This document shows, in pieces, positions 45,804-55,414 of a DNA stretch of 64,000 nucleotides (positions are counted from its first letter, which is position 1; each line of letters begins with the position of its first letter). Both the position numbers and the translations under genes were made by a program. Source of the stretch: Clostridiales bacterium 1_7_47FAA (GTDB lineage Bacteria > Bacillota > Clostridia > Lachnospirales > Lachnospiraceae). Below the pieces are notes generated by a model. That model saw only the letters and a list, made by a program, of their open reading frames with translations. It was not told where the DNA came from and did no database searches. The DNA lies in contig DS990263.1 in NCBI GenBank assembly GCA_000155435.1, positions 124,001 to 188,000 of the forward strand. The letters are read 5' to 3'.

Positions 45804-47738
45804 ATGAACAATTTTCAACAGAAGACAGGATTCTTTGAATATGCTTTGATGCAGAAAAGACTGTCCTACCGGTCTGTGCTGGCTATGTTTTTAAGCGCTA
45901 TCTCAGTATTTATGGTGGTTTACTTTTTGGTAACTGCCTTCTGCGGTACGCCGGTGGCCATCGCACACCGTCTGCTGTTTGTGCTATTTATTATGCTGCT
46001 GGCTTTCTTCCTGCATCCCACTAAGCGAAAGGGCTGGGAGGAGCTGCTGAATTTGTGGTCTATCTATGATTTTATCTGTATTATTTTGGCAGTTGCCTGT
46101 GTTGTCTACTATATCAGTGATCTGGATAACTGGCAGCTGCGCATGTTCCGTCCAAGCAGACTGGATACTGTGTTTGGTTCTGTCTTTATCTTTCTGGTAA
46201 TGGACATTACCCGCAGGGTAGTGGGGATGACAATGTTCTGCGTAGTCCTGTTCTTTGGAATCCACACCTGCTTTGCTAACTATTTTCCGGGCTTTTTAAA
46301 GACGGCTCCTACTTCATGGGTGCGGATTGTGGACATACTTGTAAGCGACCAGGGGATTTTCTCGGAACCGGTCCAGTCCATGGCGTCCTACATTATACTG
46401 TTTCTCCTCTTTGGTTCTATTCTGGAGGAGAGCGGGGCGGGAAAATATTTTATTGACATCGCCTATGCGGTTGGAGGACGCTTTACCGCAGGACCGGCCA
46501 AGACAGCCGCTATATCCAGTGCCCTCTTTGGAAGCATATCGGGAAGCTCCGTGTCCAATGTGGTGTCTACTGGCTGTTTTACCATCCCGCTTATGAAGTC
46601 TACCGGCTATACAGCGGAGGAAGCCGGGGCTACGGAGGCGGTGGCTTCCACAGGAGGGAACTATATGCCTCCTATTATGGGGGCAGTGGCTTTTGTAATG
46701 GCCCAGTATCTGAAGGTGCCTTATATACAAATCGTGAAATATGCCATCATACCGGCATTGCTCTACTACATTGCCCTTCTCACCTACATACATTTTGATG
46801 GTTTAAAGAAGGGAGTCCGACCCATGGATAAGGCTGGGCTGCCCTCGCTGAAAAAGGGGATTCTGGAGGGCGGACATCTGATTCTGGCACTGGTGTGCCT
46901 GGTCATATTCCTGATTTATGGCTATACCACCAGCATGGGCGCTTTCTGGGGTGTTGTGACGCTGTTTCTGCTTACCTTTGTGCGGAAGGATACAAGGCTG
47001 AAGCCAAGGCAGATGATCCGGTCCTTTGAGAAAACGGCCAGGACAGCTATCTCGGTAGGTATCGCATGTGCGGCCGCGGGTATTATCATAGGCTGTATGT
47101 ACTCCTCAGGACTGAGTGTAAGCCTGTCCTCCATTATTATAAAAGCTGCCGATGGAAGCCTGCTGGTTACCCTGATTTATACGGCCCTGTTCTCCCTGGT
47201 CCTGGGATGCGGCATGCCGTCGGTGGGAGTTTACCTGATTTTGGTTACGACCATCATACCTGCGGTGACCCAGATGGGAGTGACTCCCATAGCAGCCCAT
47301 TTCTTTGCCTTTTATTTTGCGGTTATATCCAATATCACGCCGCCTGTGTGTGTGGCGGCCTTTGCAGGAGCCGCTATTGCGGAGGCTTCGCCTATGAAAA
47401 CCGGATTTAAGGCATTTGTCATCGGCATAGCCGCATATGTCATTCCGTTTCTTTTCGTGTATCACCCTGCAACCCTTGCCATAGGCACGGCGGGGGAAAT
47501 TGCCGTTGCGGTTATTAATGGCGTTGTGGCTGTTATGTGCCTCGCGGTCTGCGTGGCAGGGTATATTTCTAGAAAACTGAATGTGTTTGAACGCGTGATG
47601 GCTTTTGCTGTCTGCATGCTTGTGGTGGCTCCCTTTGCAGCCTCCAATCTCATAGCATACTCTATTTTTACGGTGATAGCTGTGTTTCAGATTATAGCGT
47701 GGCTGAGGAGAAGAAAAACGGTCACTAAGTGCTCATAG
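45804..47738 (+). CDS. TRAP transporter permease 2, fused 4TM-12TM
   Basis: A 644-aa fused TRAP permease, paralogous to the first. Signature segments are ASYIILFLLFGSILEESGAGKYFIDIAYAVGGRFTAGPAK, VASTGGNYMPPIMGAVAFVMAQYL and ISNITPPVCVAAFAGAAIAEASPMKTG. GAGG lies upstream of ATG 45804. With TAXI-2 it forms a second complete importer in the same cluster. Confidence 0.93.
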   Translation: MNNFQQKTGFFEYALMQKRLSYRSVLAMFLSAISVFMVVYFLVTAFCGTPVAIAHRLLFVLFIMLLAFFLHPTKRKGWEELLNLWSIYDFICIILAVACVVYYISDLDNWQLRMFRPSRLDTVFGSVFIFLVMDITRRVVGMTMFCVVLFFGIHTCFANYFPGFLKTAPTSWVRIVDILVSDQGIFSEPVQSMASYIILFLLFGSILEESGAGKYFIDIAYAVGGRFTAGPAKTAAISSALFGSISGSSVSNVVSTGCFTIPLMKSTGYTAEEAGATEAVASTGGNYMPPIMGAVAFVMAQYLKVPYIQIVKYAIIPALLYYIALLTYIHFDGLKKGVRPMDKAGLPSLKKGILEGGHLILALVCLVIFLIYGYTTSMGAFWGVVTLFLLTFVRKDTRLKPRQMIRSFEKTARTAISVGIACAAAGIIIGCMYSSGLSVSLSSIIIKAADGSLLVTLIYTALFSLVLGCGMPSVGVYLILVTTIIPAVTQMGVTPIAAHFFAFYFAVISNITPPVCVAAFAGAAIAEASPMKTGFKAFVIGIAAYVIPFLFVYHPATLAIGTAGEIAVAVINGVVAVMCLAVCVAGYISRKLNVFERVMAFAVCMLVVAPFAASNLIAYSIFTVIAVFQIIAWLRRRKTVTKCS

Positions 47739-47754
47739 CGAGGAGGAATAAAAA

Positions 47755-49425
47755 ATGGATTATTTTACAAAACAATACATGACAGGTCCTGAAGGGGCTC
47801 ATCGCCGTGCAGTTTATAAGGCAATGGGATTTACGGATGCAGACCTCGCAAAGCCCCTTATTGCAGTGGTGAACAGCTGGGGCGAGGTTTGTCCGGGACA
47901 TTTCGGACTGAACATGCTGACTCAGAAGGTGAAGGAGGGGGTCTGGCAGGCAGGAGCTACCCCTGTGGAGTTCTGTACCATATCCCAGTGCGGCACCCTG
48001 ACTCTGGGACTGGACGGCATCCGCTATGATCTGGCTACCAGAGAGATGGTTGCCTTTGACATTGAGACAATTGTCCATTCCCAGATGTTTGACGGCATTG
48101 TGTTTATGACTGCCTGTGACAAGGTTGTGCCGGGGATGCTTATCGCAGCCGCCAGGCTGAACCTGCCCTCCATCTTTGTGTGCGCGGGAACCATGGAGGC
48201 AGGAAGCCTCAACGGGGAGGCATTCTCCCTGTCGGATCTGGACGAGAAGATTATGGGCGGTTATCGTGCAGGACGCGTGTCTGCCCAGGAGATATCGGCC
48301 ATGGAGGACAGAGCATGTCCCACCTGGGGCGCCTGCCCTCTCATGGGAACGGCCAACACCATGCAGTGTCTGGCCGAGGCTTTGGGCATGACCCTGCCTG
48401 GAGCAGCAACCATGATAGCCACCTCCTCTGAGCTGCTGCGTTCCGCCAAACTCAGCGGCAACCAGATTGTAAAGCTGGTGGAGAAAAATATACGGGCCGG
48501 CGATATTATGACCCTGCACGCCCTGGAAAACATGATTACTATGATGATGGTTCTGGGGGGCTCCACCAATTCGGTGGTACACATCCTGTCTCTGGCCGAG
48601 GAGTTGGGATTCGGGGATGTAATTACGCTGGATAAGATATCACAGATTAGCAGGACAACGCCCTGCCTTGTGAATGTTAAGCCCAACGGCCCTTACCATC
48701 TCACGGATTTTGAGCGGTCCGGCGGCATGCCGGCGGCATTACAGGAGGTGCGCAGCTGCCTGAACACGGATGTGCTGACCGTCACCTGCAAAACCATGGC
48801 AGAGAACATGGAAGCGCCCTTAAAATACCAGCCTGACCGGAAGGTCCTCTATTCCTTTGAGGAGCCTATTTCCAAAGACGGGGGAATTGCTGTCTTGTAT
48901 GGAAATATTGCCGTGGGCGGCGCTATCCTGCGGCAGTCTGCCCGCTACCGGGAGAATCTGTACCACAGAGGGCCGGCCAAAGTTTATGACAGCCAGGAGG
49001 AAGCACTTCAAGCCCTTCACGGCAACAAGGTGGAGCGGGGAGACGTGATGGTAGTCCGTTTTGAAGGCCCCTGTGGAGGTCCTGGCATGCCGGATATTTA
49101 CGCGGTACAGGCAACTGTCTGCGGCATGGGTCTGGACAAGGATGTGGCGGTGATTACAGACGCCAGATTTTCGGGCTTTGCCCGGGGCTTCGGAGTCTGC
49201 CAGATTACGCCGGAGGCAGCGAAGGGCGGTCCATTGGCTTATCTCAGAGACGGTGATATCATAACCATTGATGTGGCGGGCCGTTCCATTGATGTGGAAA
49301 ATCAGGATATTTTCAAGGAGAGGGAGCCTGCCGCCAATCCAAAGGACAAGAATACCTATAAAGGCGTTTTGAATCTTTTCAAAAAATATGGGGGACCGGC
49401 CAACAAAGGCGCGCGTTTGGATTAA
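47755..49425 (+). CDS. IlvD/Edd-family dehydratase, probable sugar-acid dehydratase
   Basis: A 556-aa Fe-S/Mg dehydratase. Cysteines expected to hold the cluster are in GEVCPGHFGL, MTACDKVVPGM and GACPLMGTANTMQCL; other marks are MVLGGSTNSVVHILSLAEELG and ITDARFSGFARGFGVCQITPEAAKGG. Members dehydrate dihydroxy acids (branched-chain synthesis) or sugar acids (gluconate, xylonate and others) to 2-keto-3-deoxy acids. Its place among transporters and dehydrogenases, not ilv genes, and the GACPLMG instead of GACGGM variant favour a sugar acid. AGGAGG precedes the ATG. Confidence 0.88.
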   Translation: MDYFTKQYMTGPEGAHRRAVYKAMGFTDADLAKPLIAVVNSWGEVCPGHFGLNMLTQKVKEGVWQAGATPVEFCTISQCGTLTLGLDGIRYDLATREMVAFDIETIVHSQMFDGIVFMTACDKVVPGMLIAAARLNLPSIFVCAGTMEAGSLNGEAFSLSDLDEKIMGGYRAGRVSAQEISAMEDRACPTWGACPLMGTANTMQCLAEALGMTLPGAATMIATSSELLRSAKLSGNQIVKLVEKNIRAGDIMTLHALENMITMMMVLGGSTNSVVHILSLAEELGFGDVITLDKISQISRTTPCLVNVKPNGPYHLTDFERSGGMPAALQEVRSCLNTDVLTVTCKTMAENMEAPLKYQPDRKVLYSFEEPISKDGGIAVLYGNIAVGGAILRQSARYRENLYHRGPAKVYDSQEEALQALHGNKVERGDVMVVRFEGPCGGPGMPDIYAVQATVCGMGLDKDVAVITDARFSGFARGFGVCQITPEAAKGGPLAYLRDGDIITIDVAGRSIDVENQDIFKEREPAANPKDKNTYKGVLNLFKKYGGPANKGARLD

Positions 49426-49446
49426 AAGAGAAGGGGTTGAAAGTGT

Positions 49447-49644
49447 ATGCAAATGAAGAAAAGGACAGAGGGGCTGGAATGGGTGTTTATCGCCGCACTC
49501 ATTATTCCGGTGATTATTTTGGGGAAAATGAAACTGCATCAGAGGAATCTGGCCCAGTTTCTGATTATCAGCCTTATCTGTGTGGTTGCTGTTTTGACGG
49601 GCTATTTCTTATTCTGTAAATCGGCTCATAAGAAGGATGATTAA
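49447..49644 (+). CDS. Small two-helix membrane protein in the catabolic cluster
   Basis: A 65-aa protein with two helices (VFIAALIIPVIILG and FLIISLICVVAVLTGYFLFC) and charged ends. It sits between the dehydratase and flavoprotein genes with short gaps and looks cotranscribed. No family recognised; a membrane adaptor for the flavoprotein is possible but unproven. Confidence 0.65.
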   Translation: MQMKKRTEGLEWVFIAALIIPVIILGKMKLHQRNLAQFLIISLICVVAVLTGYFLFCKSAHKKDD

Positions 49645-49662
49645 ATACACTTGAGGTAGAAC

Positions 49663-51639
49663 ATGAAGGAAGGACAATATCGCTACTGTGATATGGATGT
49701 GAAAGTCCGATCATATAATACAGTCATCGTGGGCACAGGAGCGGCCGGATATAACGCGGCCGACCGCCTGTATCAATTCGGGCAGCAGGATATTGCTATG
49801 GTGACGGAGAACCGGCTTTCAGGCACGTCCCGCAACACAGGCTCGGATAAGCAGACCTATTACAAGCTGTCCATGTCCGGCTGTGAGCCTGACAGCGTTG
49901 CGGCTATGGCTCAGGTGTTCTTCGACGGGCAGTGTGTGGATGGGGAACACGCGCTGTGTGAGGCAGCCTTATCCGCCCAGTGTTTCCTGCGGCTTGTAGA
50001 ACTGGGAGTCCCATTTCCCCACAACCGTTACGGAGAGTATGTGGGCTACAAGACGGACCATGACCCCAGTTGCCGGGCTACCAGTGTGGGTCCTTATACT
50101 TCCAGGATGATGACGGAATGTCTGGAACGGTCCGTGGAGCAAAAGGGGATAAAGGTTTATGGCCATCACCAGGTCCTGCGGATTTTGACAGATAAAGGTG
50201 CTGTGAGAGGGCTTATGTGCCTGAACCGGCAGACAAAGGAATATGAGCTGTTCTGCTGTAAGAACATTATCTTTGCTACTGGAGGACCTGCGGGCATGTA
50301 TGCGGGCAGCGCCTATCCCATCGGACATTATGGCGCTGCCGGAGTGGCCTTTGAGGCCGGGGCTGTGGGAAAAAATCTTACAGAGTGGCAGTTCGGCCTG
50401 GCCTCCCTTAAGCCCAGATGGAATGTGAGCGGCACCTATATGCAGGTGCTTCCAAGGATTGTATCTACAGACCGGGAGGGCGGGAATCCCAGGGAATTCC
50501 TCAATGATTATTTTAAGGACAGGGGGGAAATGCTGTCAAAATTATTCCTAAAAGGTTACCAGTGGCCATTTGACGTGCGCAAGGTTATGGAGGGAAGCTC
50601 CATCATCGACCTGCTCATATACAGGGAAACCTGTCTGAAGGGCAGGCGTGTATATCTGGATTTCCGAGAGAATCCGGGTGGACGGGAGATTGACTACGGA
50701 CAGCTCTCAGAGGAGGCCAGGGATTACCTGGAGCGGGCAGGAGCCTGCTTTGGCAGACCCATTGAACGTCTTTTACATATGAATGCGCCGGCTGTGAGCT
50801 TTTATATGGATAAGGGCGTGGATTTAAAGAGTGAAATGCTGGAGATTGCTCTCTGTGCCCAGCATAACAACGGCGGACTGTCGGTGAACGGCTGGTGGCA
50901 GACGAATATAGAGGGGCTTTTTGCCGCAGGCGAGGCCGCAGGGACCCACGGTGTCTACCGCCCGGGGGGAAGCGCCCTGAATGCGGGGCAGGTAGGTTCT
51001 ACCAGGGCCGCCCAGTATATTGCGGTAAAGGGACAGGGGGAGGCAGTGACGCCTGAGGAACTGTTCCGGTGTTGCGGCGGTGAGATAGACGAGATGCTTG
51101 CCCTGGGGGTTCAGGCGCTGTTCGCCGGGGGGGAGATAACCGGCAGCGAGCCGGAAGCCGATTATCTGCAGGAACTGAAAGAACGTGCCACAGAGCGCAT
51201 GAGCCGTGTAGGCGCAGCTATCAGAAACAGGGAGGATATCCATAAAACCTGTGAAGAAATCCGCAGGGAACTCAGCTCCTTTAAAGACAGCATAAGGATA
51301 TTGGGACGGGAGCAGCTGGGTCCTATGTTCCGGCTACGGGAGACCCTCATCTGCCAGTATGTGTATCTCAGTGCTATGGAGGATTACATAGGCCACGGAG
51401 GCCGTTCCAGGGGCAGCGCCCTGTATACAGATAAGGAAGGCCGGCTGCCTGACAGGACTCTTCCGGAACTGTTCCGTTTCCGCCTGGACGAAGGCACTCT
51501 CAGGGATGCGGTTCAGGAGGTAAGCTATGAGAAGGGAGTCTGCAGCTTCCGCTGGAGAAAGGTGCGGCCTATCCCTGAGAAAGATGATTTTTTTGAAAAT
51601 GTGTGGAGAAGCTACCGGAGTAGCAAAAACATCTTTTAA
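49663..51639 (+). CDS. FAD-dependent fumarate-reductase/succinate-dehydrogenase-like flavoprotein
   Basis: A 658-aa FAD enzyme. The dinucleotide fold is VIVGTGAAGYNAADRL; a fumarate-reductase-like capping domain follows (LVELGVPFPHNRYGEYVG, IIFATGGPAGMYAGSAYPIGHYG), then LFAAGEAAGTHGVYRPGGSALNAGQVGSTRAAQYI, and a helical C-terminal domain as in SdhA/NadB. No heme or Fe-S module is present. It may reduce or oxidise a C-C bond in an intermediate. The DRGVHLMG-like SDH covalent-FAD His is not evident. Gene context with a FadH-like reductase suggests two successive enoate or dehydrogenation steps (inference). Confidence 0.85.
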   Translation: MKEGQYRYCDMDVKVRSYNTVIVGTGAAGYNAADRLYQFGQQDIAMVTENRLSGTSRNTGSDKQTYYKLSMSGCEPDSVAAMAQVFFDGQCVDGEHALCEAALSAQCFLRLVELGVPFPHNRYGEYVGYKTDHDPSCRATSVGPYTSRMMTECLERSVEQKGIKVYGHHQVLRILTDKGAVRGLMCLNRQTKEYELFCCKNIIFATGGPAGMYAGSAYPIGHYGAAGVAFEAGAVGKNLTEWQFGLASLKPRWNVSGTYMQVLPRIVSTDREGGNPREFLNDYFKDRGEMLSKLFLKGYQWPFDVRKVMEGSSIIDLLIYRETCLKGRRVYLDFRENPGGREIDYGQLSEEARDYLERAGACFGRPIERLLHMNAPAVSFYMDKGVDLKSEMLEIALCAQHNNGGLSVNGWWQTNIEGLFAAGEAAGTHGVYRPGGSALNAGQVGSTRAAQYIAVKGQGEAVTPEELFRCCGGEIDEMLALGVQALFAGGEITGSEPEADYLQELKERATERMSRVGAAIRNREDIHKTCEEIRRELSSFKDSIRILGREQLGPMFRLRETLICQYVYLSAMEDYIGHGGRSRGSALYTDKEGRLPDRTLPELFRFRLDEGTLRDAVQEVSYEKGVCSFRWRKVRPIPEKDDFFENVWRSYRSSKNIF

Positions 51640-51662
51640 GGGATAAGGTGGAAAGTTATCCC
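51640..51662 (+). terminator. Short hairpin before the lacI-type gene
   Basis: GGGATAA (51640-51646) pairs with TTATCCC (51656-51662), immediately after the flavoprotein stop, with AGTTTT following. Probably a weak terminator or processing site; a TATGAT-like element at about 51701 may give the regulator its own promoter. Confidence 0.45.
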
Positions 51663-51729
51663 AGTTTTAAGAATTTATGGAAAGATTTCCTGTTAGATGG
51701 TATGATTAAGGCAAAAAGAGGTGGAATGA

Positions 51730-52731
51730 ATGGTAGGTATTCGTGACGTTGCCAAATATGCGGGGGTTTCCCCCAGTACTGTCTCCAGGGCATTATCAGG
51801 TGTGGCCTTTGTGGAGCCTGAGACTAAGGAGAAGGTGTTAAAGGCAGTGAACGCCTTGAATTATAAGCCAAATCTGGCGGCCAGGAGTCTGAAAAAGGGT
51901 GGAAGCAAGCTGATAGGACTTATTATTCCTGATATAATGAATCCATATTACCCGGAGGTGGTCAGGTATATGGAATCCTGTGCCACAAAGGCTGGATATT
52001 CACTGATCCTGTGTGATGCCCTGGGAGATGCCGAGAAGGAGAAGGAATATTTTGAAACTCTTAAGTACCTTTTTGTAGATGGGATTCTCTATATTGCTTC
52101 CACAGAGGATGTGGAGCATGTGAAGCAGTATGTGGGGGAAATCCCCATGATTATTGTAAACCGTGTGTTTGATGTGGATGCGCCCTGCATCAACATAGAC
52201 AATGCAGATGCCGCCTCCCAGGCGGTAAACTGCCTGGCGGCCAACGGACACAGGAAAATTGCCCTTTACATCAATGACAAGGACAGGCAGTACAACCGGG
52301 AGCGTCTGGAGGGGGCTCTTCAGGTTTTTAAGAAGTATGGAATCAGGGATTATGAAAAGTACATTATCCGCGATGTAGAGTCGGAGGAGGATGCCTATTA
52401 CAAGACCCTGGAGTTGATGCGCCATGAGGAACGGCCTACTGGGATTTTTATGTTCAATGATTTCATGGCTTATGGAGTATACAGGGGGATTGCAAAAAGC
52501 GGACTGAAGATACCAGATGATATTTCTGTAGTGGGATTTGACGATATTCCCCAGGTGAAATATCTGGATCCGCCTCTCACAACCCTGCGCCACTCTCTGG
52601 CCGACACCGCAGGAATTATATTTGAACGGTTGATGGAACAGATAAAAACACAGACTTGTGCCCATAGGAGCCTGACCTTTTTTAAAGGACGGCTCATCGA
52701 GCGGGAGTCAGTGAGGAAGATAGAGCCTTAG
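51730..52731 (+). CDS. LacI-family transcriptional regulator of the cluster
   Basis: A 333-aa regulator: LacI helix-turn-helix (GIRDVAKYAGVSPSTVSRALSGVAFVEPETKEKV) with hinge helix (NLAARSLKKG), then a periplasmic-binding-protein-like effector domain (IGLIIPDIMNPYYPEVVRYMESCA; IFMFNDFMAYGVYRGIAKSGLKIPDDISVVGFDDI). AGAGGTGG lies upstream. It is the natural candidate to bind the two LacI-type operators at 36919-36973, 15 kb away, at the head of the same cluster. Confidence 0.93.
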   Translation: MVGIRDVAKYAGVSPSTVSRALSGVAFVEPETKEKVLKAVNALNYKPNLAARSLKKGGSKLIGLIIPDIMNPYYPEVVRYMESCATKAGYSLILCDALGDAEKEKEYFETLKYLFVDGILYIASTEDVEHVKQYVGEIPMIIVNRVFDVDAPCINIDNADAASQAVNCLAANGHRKIALYINDKDRQYNRERLEGALQVFKKYGIRDYEKYIIRDVESEEDAYYKTLELMRHEERPTGIFMFNDFMAYGVYRGIAKSGLKIPDDISVVGFDDIPQVKYLDPPLTTLRHSLADTAGIIFERLMEQIKTQTCAHRSLTFFKGRLIERESVRKIEP

Positions 52732-52747
52732 GCTTGAGGAGGTAAGA

Positions 52748-53125
52748 ATGGAAAAGATTAATATTTGGGAGATAGAGGGAACGGAGTTTCCAGCTGGAAG
52801 GAGGACCCGGGTGATACTGGGGCAGAACGGAGCTGTGAGAGGGGAAAGGTTCTGCCAGGGCTATGTGGTCATATACAAGGGAGGAGGAATACCTGCCCAC
52901 GACCATGAGACAGTAGAGTCCTACACCATATTAAAGGGTGTTGGAGAGATGGAGGTGGACGGTGAAACGCAGCCAGTGAAGGAGGGGGACTGCGTCTTTA
53001 TTCCCGCTGGGCAGAGTCATTCCCTGCATAACATGGGGGAAGAGGAACTTCATATGATGTTTGTCTATGCCCCTGATATCATCGTGGACCACTGGGCTCA
53101 GGAGCAGAGCGGAGAGCTGAAATAG
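52748..53125 (+). CDS. Cupin-domain protein 2
   Basis: A 125-aa cupin with motif 1 GGGIPAHDHETVESYTILKGVGEM (metal ligands His, His, Glu) and motif 2 EGDCVFIPAGQSHSLHN (His). GAGGAGG precedes ATG 52748. It is the last gene of the cluster, 16 bases after the regulator, and is followed by a strong terminator. Confidence 0.85.
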   Translation: MEKINIWEIEGTEFPAGRRTRVILGQNGAVRGERFCQGYVVIYKGGGIPAHDHETVESYTILKGVGEMEVDGETQPVKEGDCVFIPAGQSHSLHNMGEEELHMMFVYAPDIIVDHWAQEQSGELK

Positions 53126-53549
53126 TGGGTTACCCTTAGTGCTTAGGCGGTATGAATACAGATGGAAAACAGGACTGTGCTTGTAAGGCGTAAAGCCGTA
53201 AGCGCAGAACTGGTTTCATAAGCTGATAGGGCGTATATAGAACTTGCGGATTGCATACACTATCTGGACTTCGAGCCAAGTTGCCCCGAAGTTATGTTCA
53301 TACTTTTACAAAAATGGGGCTGTAAAATAAGTCCCTAATTAGGAATCGCCAGTTCCGGCAAATGCCGGTTCTGGCGATTCCTTGTTTTTGTGTCACAGTA
53401 AAAATAAACCATCCGCTCTGCACAACATCATAAACTTAAGACTGAATGCTATGACTCGATTATAGAATTATGGGCATGTTAAAAGCTGTCTTTTGATTGT
53501 TTTTATATTTGTTAGATAGATTCTTTTTTCGTTCCCTACTCGGCAATTC
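53126..53549. other. Intergenic region after the cluster
   Basis: No gene seen. It holds a GCTT/AAGC-GGC/GCC stem near 53176-53205, the cluster terminator at 53342-53389, and sequence grading into the decayed insertion sequence. Confidence 0.5.
53342..53389 (+). terminator. Strong terminator of the catabolic cluster
   Basis: GGAATCGCCAG plus CCGGC (53342 onward) pairs with GCCGG plus CTGGCGATTCC (to 53381), around an AAAT loop, followed by TTGTTTTTG. The stem is about 17 bp. Confidence 0.88.
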
Positions 53550-54370
53550 TCATATAGGCAATACATGGTTTTCCATTTTTTGAAGTTCTTCCAACATTTT
53601 TCCACGCTTTTGGAGATTGCCTTCTAATACTATTTTTATCATTGACTCCTTGAACAGACCGATTACCAGATTATCGTTTGTATGCATGGGATATTTATTT
53701 CCGTTCCTTTTTCATGTTATGGCTGCTTCTTCATCTGCACTTTTTCTGATATCCTGTATCATATTATAAACCAAAATCTGGGACCAGAAATCCTGGTATA
53801 CATAGATGGTGTATTTCCCTGTTACGCTTTCAAACAACGTTCTGGGTGTTTAATACGTATTTTCGAAAGATGCGGTGAAGTATGTTTTAAAAGTACATTT
53901 TCATCATTTGGCGTCATCTTTGTTCGTTCTACTATATAATCATTTGAAGATATCCGAAATAAATAGTGAATTCCCTGGGATTCTAAAAAATCGACAGATT
54001 CTAAGGCTGGGTAGCCTCGATTAAAGATTACAAGGATTGGCTGTTTCAGCTTCATATTGTTTCAAATGACTTAAATTTTGTTTTGCCAGTTCATTTTCAC
54101 TAATAGAAATGTGTTCTATCTCAATGTCCAGATAAAACCGGTTTAGAACATCGTACATACCACTCACTAAGGCCGGGACCTGTCCTACTTGTGTATATTG
54201 GTTATTGTTTTTCCAAATTGTTCCCTATTTTCTTTCGAGTTAGGTATTTCTGCTTTACTTGCGTCAATCGCAAGCAGCAGATATCCGTTCCATAGCATAA
54301 CCTCATTCGAACTATAAAAATCTTTTAAATATTCAGAATTTAAAGTAAGGGAAAACTTCCAGGTTTAAAC
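53550..54370 (-). pseudogene. IS4-type transposase remnant
   Basis: Read on the minus strand, three blocks in different frames form an IS4-family DDE transposase: LTLNSEYLKDFYSS with LLAIDASKAEIPNSKENREQFG (first Asp) and QVPALVSGMYDVLNRFYLDIEIEHISISENELAKQNL; then QPILVIFNRGYPALESVDFLESQGIHYLFRISSNDY (second catalytic position, Asp changed to Asn); then KYPMHTNDNLVIGLFKE to HVLPI and a stop at 53550. At least two frameshifts break it. Terminal repeats were not identified; the right boundary is approximate. Confidence 0.8.
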
Positions 54371-54541
54371 TTCCTTTAAGTGACCCTTAAGTTTATGATG
54401 TTGAGCTGAACTGGTGGTACTGACTTAATCAATGGTTTGTCATTTGGCAAACTTTCCTAATTATAACATAAAAACAGGTCCTACAAACACAAAATCTGTA
54501 GAACCCGTCATTCGGGTTGGGCTATTCGTTAAAATAGTCAG

Positions 54542-54612
54542 CAGGGGAAGAGGGGCTCGAACCCCCATCTACGGTTTTGGAGACCGCTGCTCTACCATTG
54601 AACTATTCCCCT
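54542..54612 (-). tRNA. tRNA-Trp (anticodon CCA)
   Basis: On the minus strand a 71-nt cloverleaf: acceptor AGGGGAA/TTCCCCT with discriminator G, D-loop AGTTCAATGGTAGAG, anticodon loop CTCCAAA, variable loop and T-loop GTTCGAG. The 3' CCA is not encoded. Confidence 0.95.
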
Positions 54613-54886
54613 TTGTCGGCTACATTTCTGAACCTCAATAAGGATACCATATGATTTGAAAAGTGTCAACCACTTTTTTTGATTTATTCCGTTTCTATTA
54701 CAAATCCCTCTATTACAAGTCTCTATTACAAAAATTTCCGTTTTTTTACAACTTTTATAGTGCCGCTATTGTTTTGCTTAAGATTATGCTATGATATTAG
54801 AAATGGTTTTGATATAATATTATGAGGGCAAAATAGATAGTTCCAATCAGAATGTAACCTGAACCATCATTAGGGGGTTGATATTA
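54613..54886. other. Intergenic, AT-rich, upstream of the RNA-repair operon
   Basis: No gene. TATAAT at 54813-54818 is the best -10 candidate for the operon, without a convincing -35. Short CTCTATTACAA-type repeats occur at about 54698-54735. Confidence 0.4.
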
Positions 54887-55414
54887 ATGAAAACAAAGAT
54901 ACAGACAGTGCTAGGCGATATAACAAAGATACAGGGGATGGATGCCATTGTCAATGCGGCTAATTCCTCCTTACTCGGAGGCGGGGGAGTGGATGGCGCC
55001 ATTCACCGGGCAGCAGGCAAGGAGCTTTTGGCGGAATGCCGGCTTCTTGGGGGATGTAAGACCGGGCAGGCCAAGCTTACAAAGGGGTATGGCCTGCCCT
55101 GCACCTATATCATCCATACGGTTGGTCCGGTATGGAATGGGGGAACGCACAATGAAGCAGGGCTTCTGGCCTCCTGTTATCAGAATTCACTTGATATTGC
55201 AGTAAAGAAGGGTATTAAAAAGATAGCATTTCCTTCTATTTCAACGGGAATTTATCATTTTCCGGTGGAGCTGGCTGCAGAAAGCGCCGCGGCTGCGGTT
55301 AAGCAGTTCCTATTGGAGCATGACGGGGCTTTGGATGAGATTACATGGGTGCTTTTTGACACCAGGACAAAGCTGATATATGATTCTGTAGTCAGCAGGG
55401 AGTTTGGCAGATGA
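54887..55414 (+). CDS. Macrodomain protein, ADP-ribose derivative hydrolase
   Basis: A 175-aa stand-alone macrodomain of the YmdB/MacroD type. Marks are [35 protein letters not shown] (Asn-Ala-Ala-Asn and Gly-rich ADP-ribose loop) and [21 protein letters not shown]. Such enzymes remove ADP-ribose from proteins, hydrolyse O-acetyl-ADP-ribose or ADP-ribose-1''-phosphate. AGGGGGT is 8 bases from ATG 54887. First gene of a compact operon with RtcB and KptA; its stop overlaps the next start. Confidence 0.93.
   Translation: MKTKIQTVLGDITKIQGMDAIVNAANSSLLGGGGVDGAIHRAAGKELLAECRLLGGCKTGQAKLTKGYGLPCTYIIHTVGPVWNGGTHNEAGLLASCYQNSLDIAVKKGIKKIAFPSISTGIYHFPVELAAESAAAAVKQFLLEHDGALDEITWVLFDTRTKLIYDSVVSREFGR

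Noticed and set aside
47725-48582. 285-codon minus-strand frame inside the IlvD/Edd dehydratase
   Set aside because: His/Gly/Gln-rich antisense frame with no start signal or recognisable motif.
54432-54641. Short + strand frame across the tRNA-Trp
   Set aside because: It covers a complete tRNA gene on the other strand and has no ribosome site.
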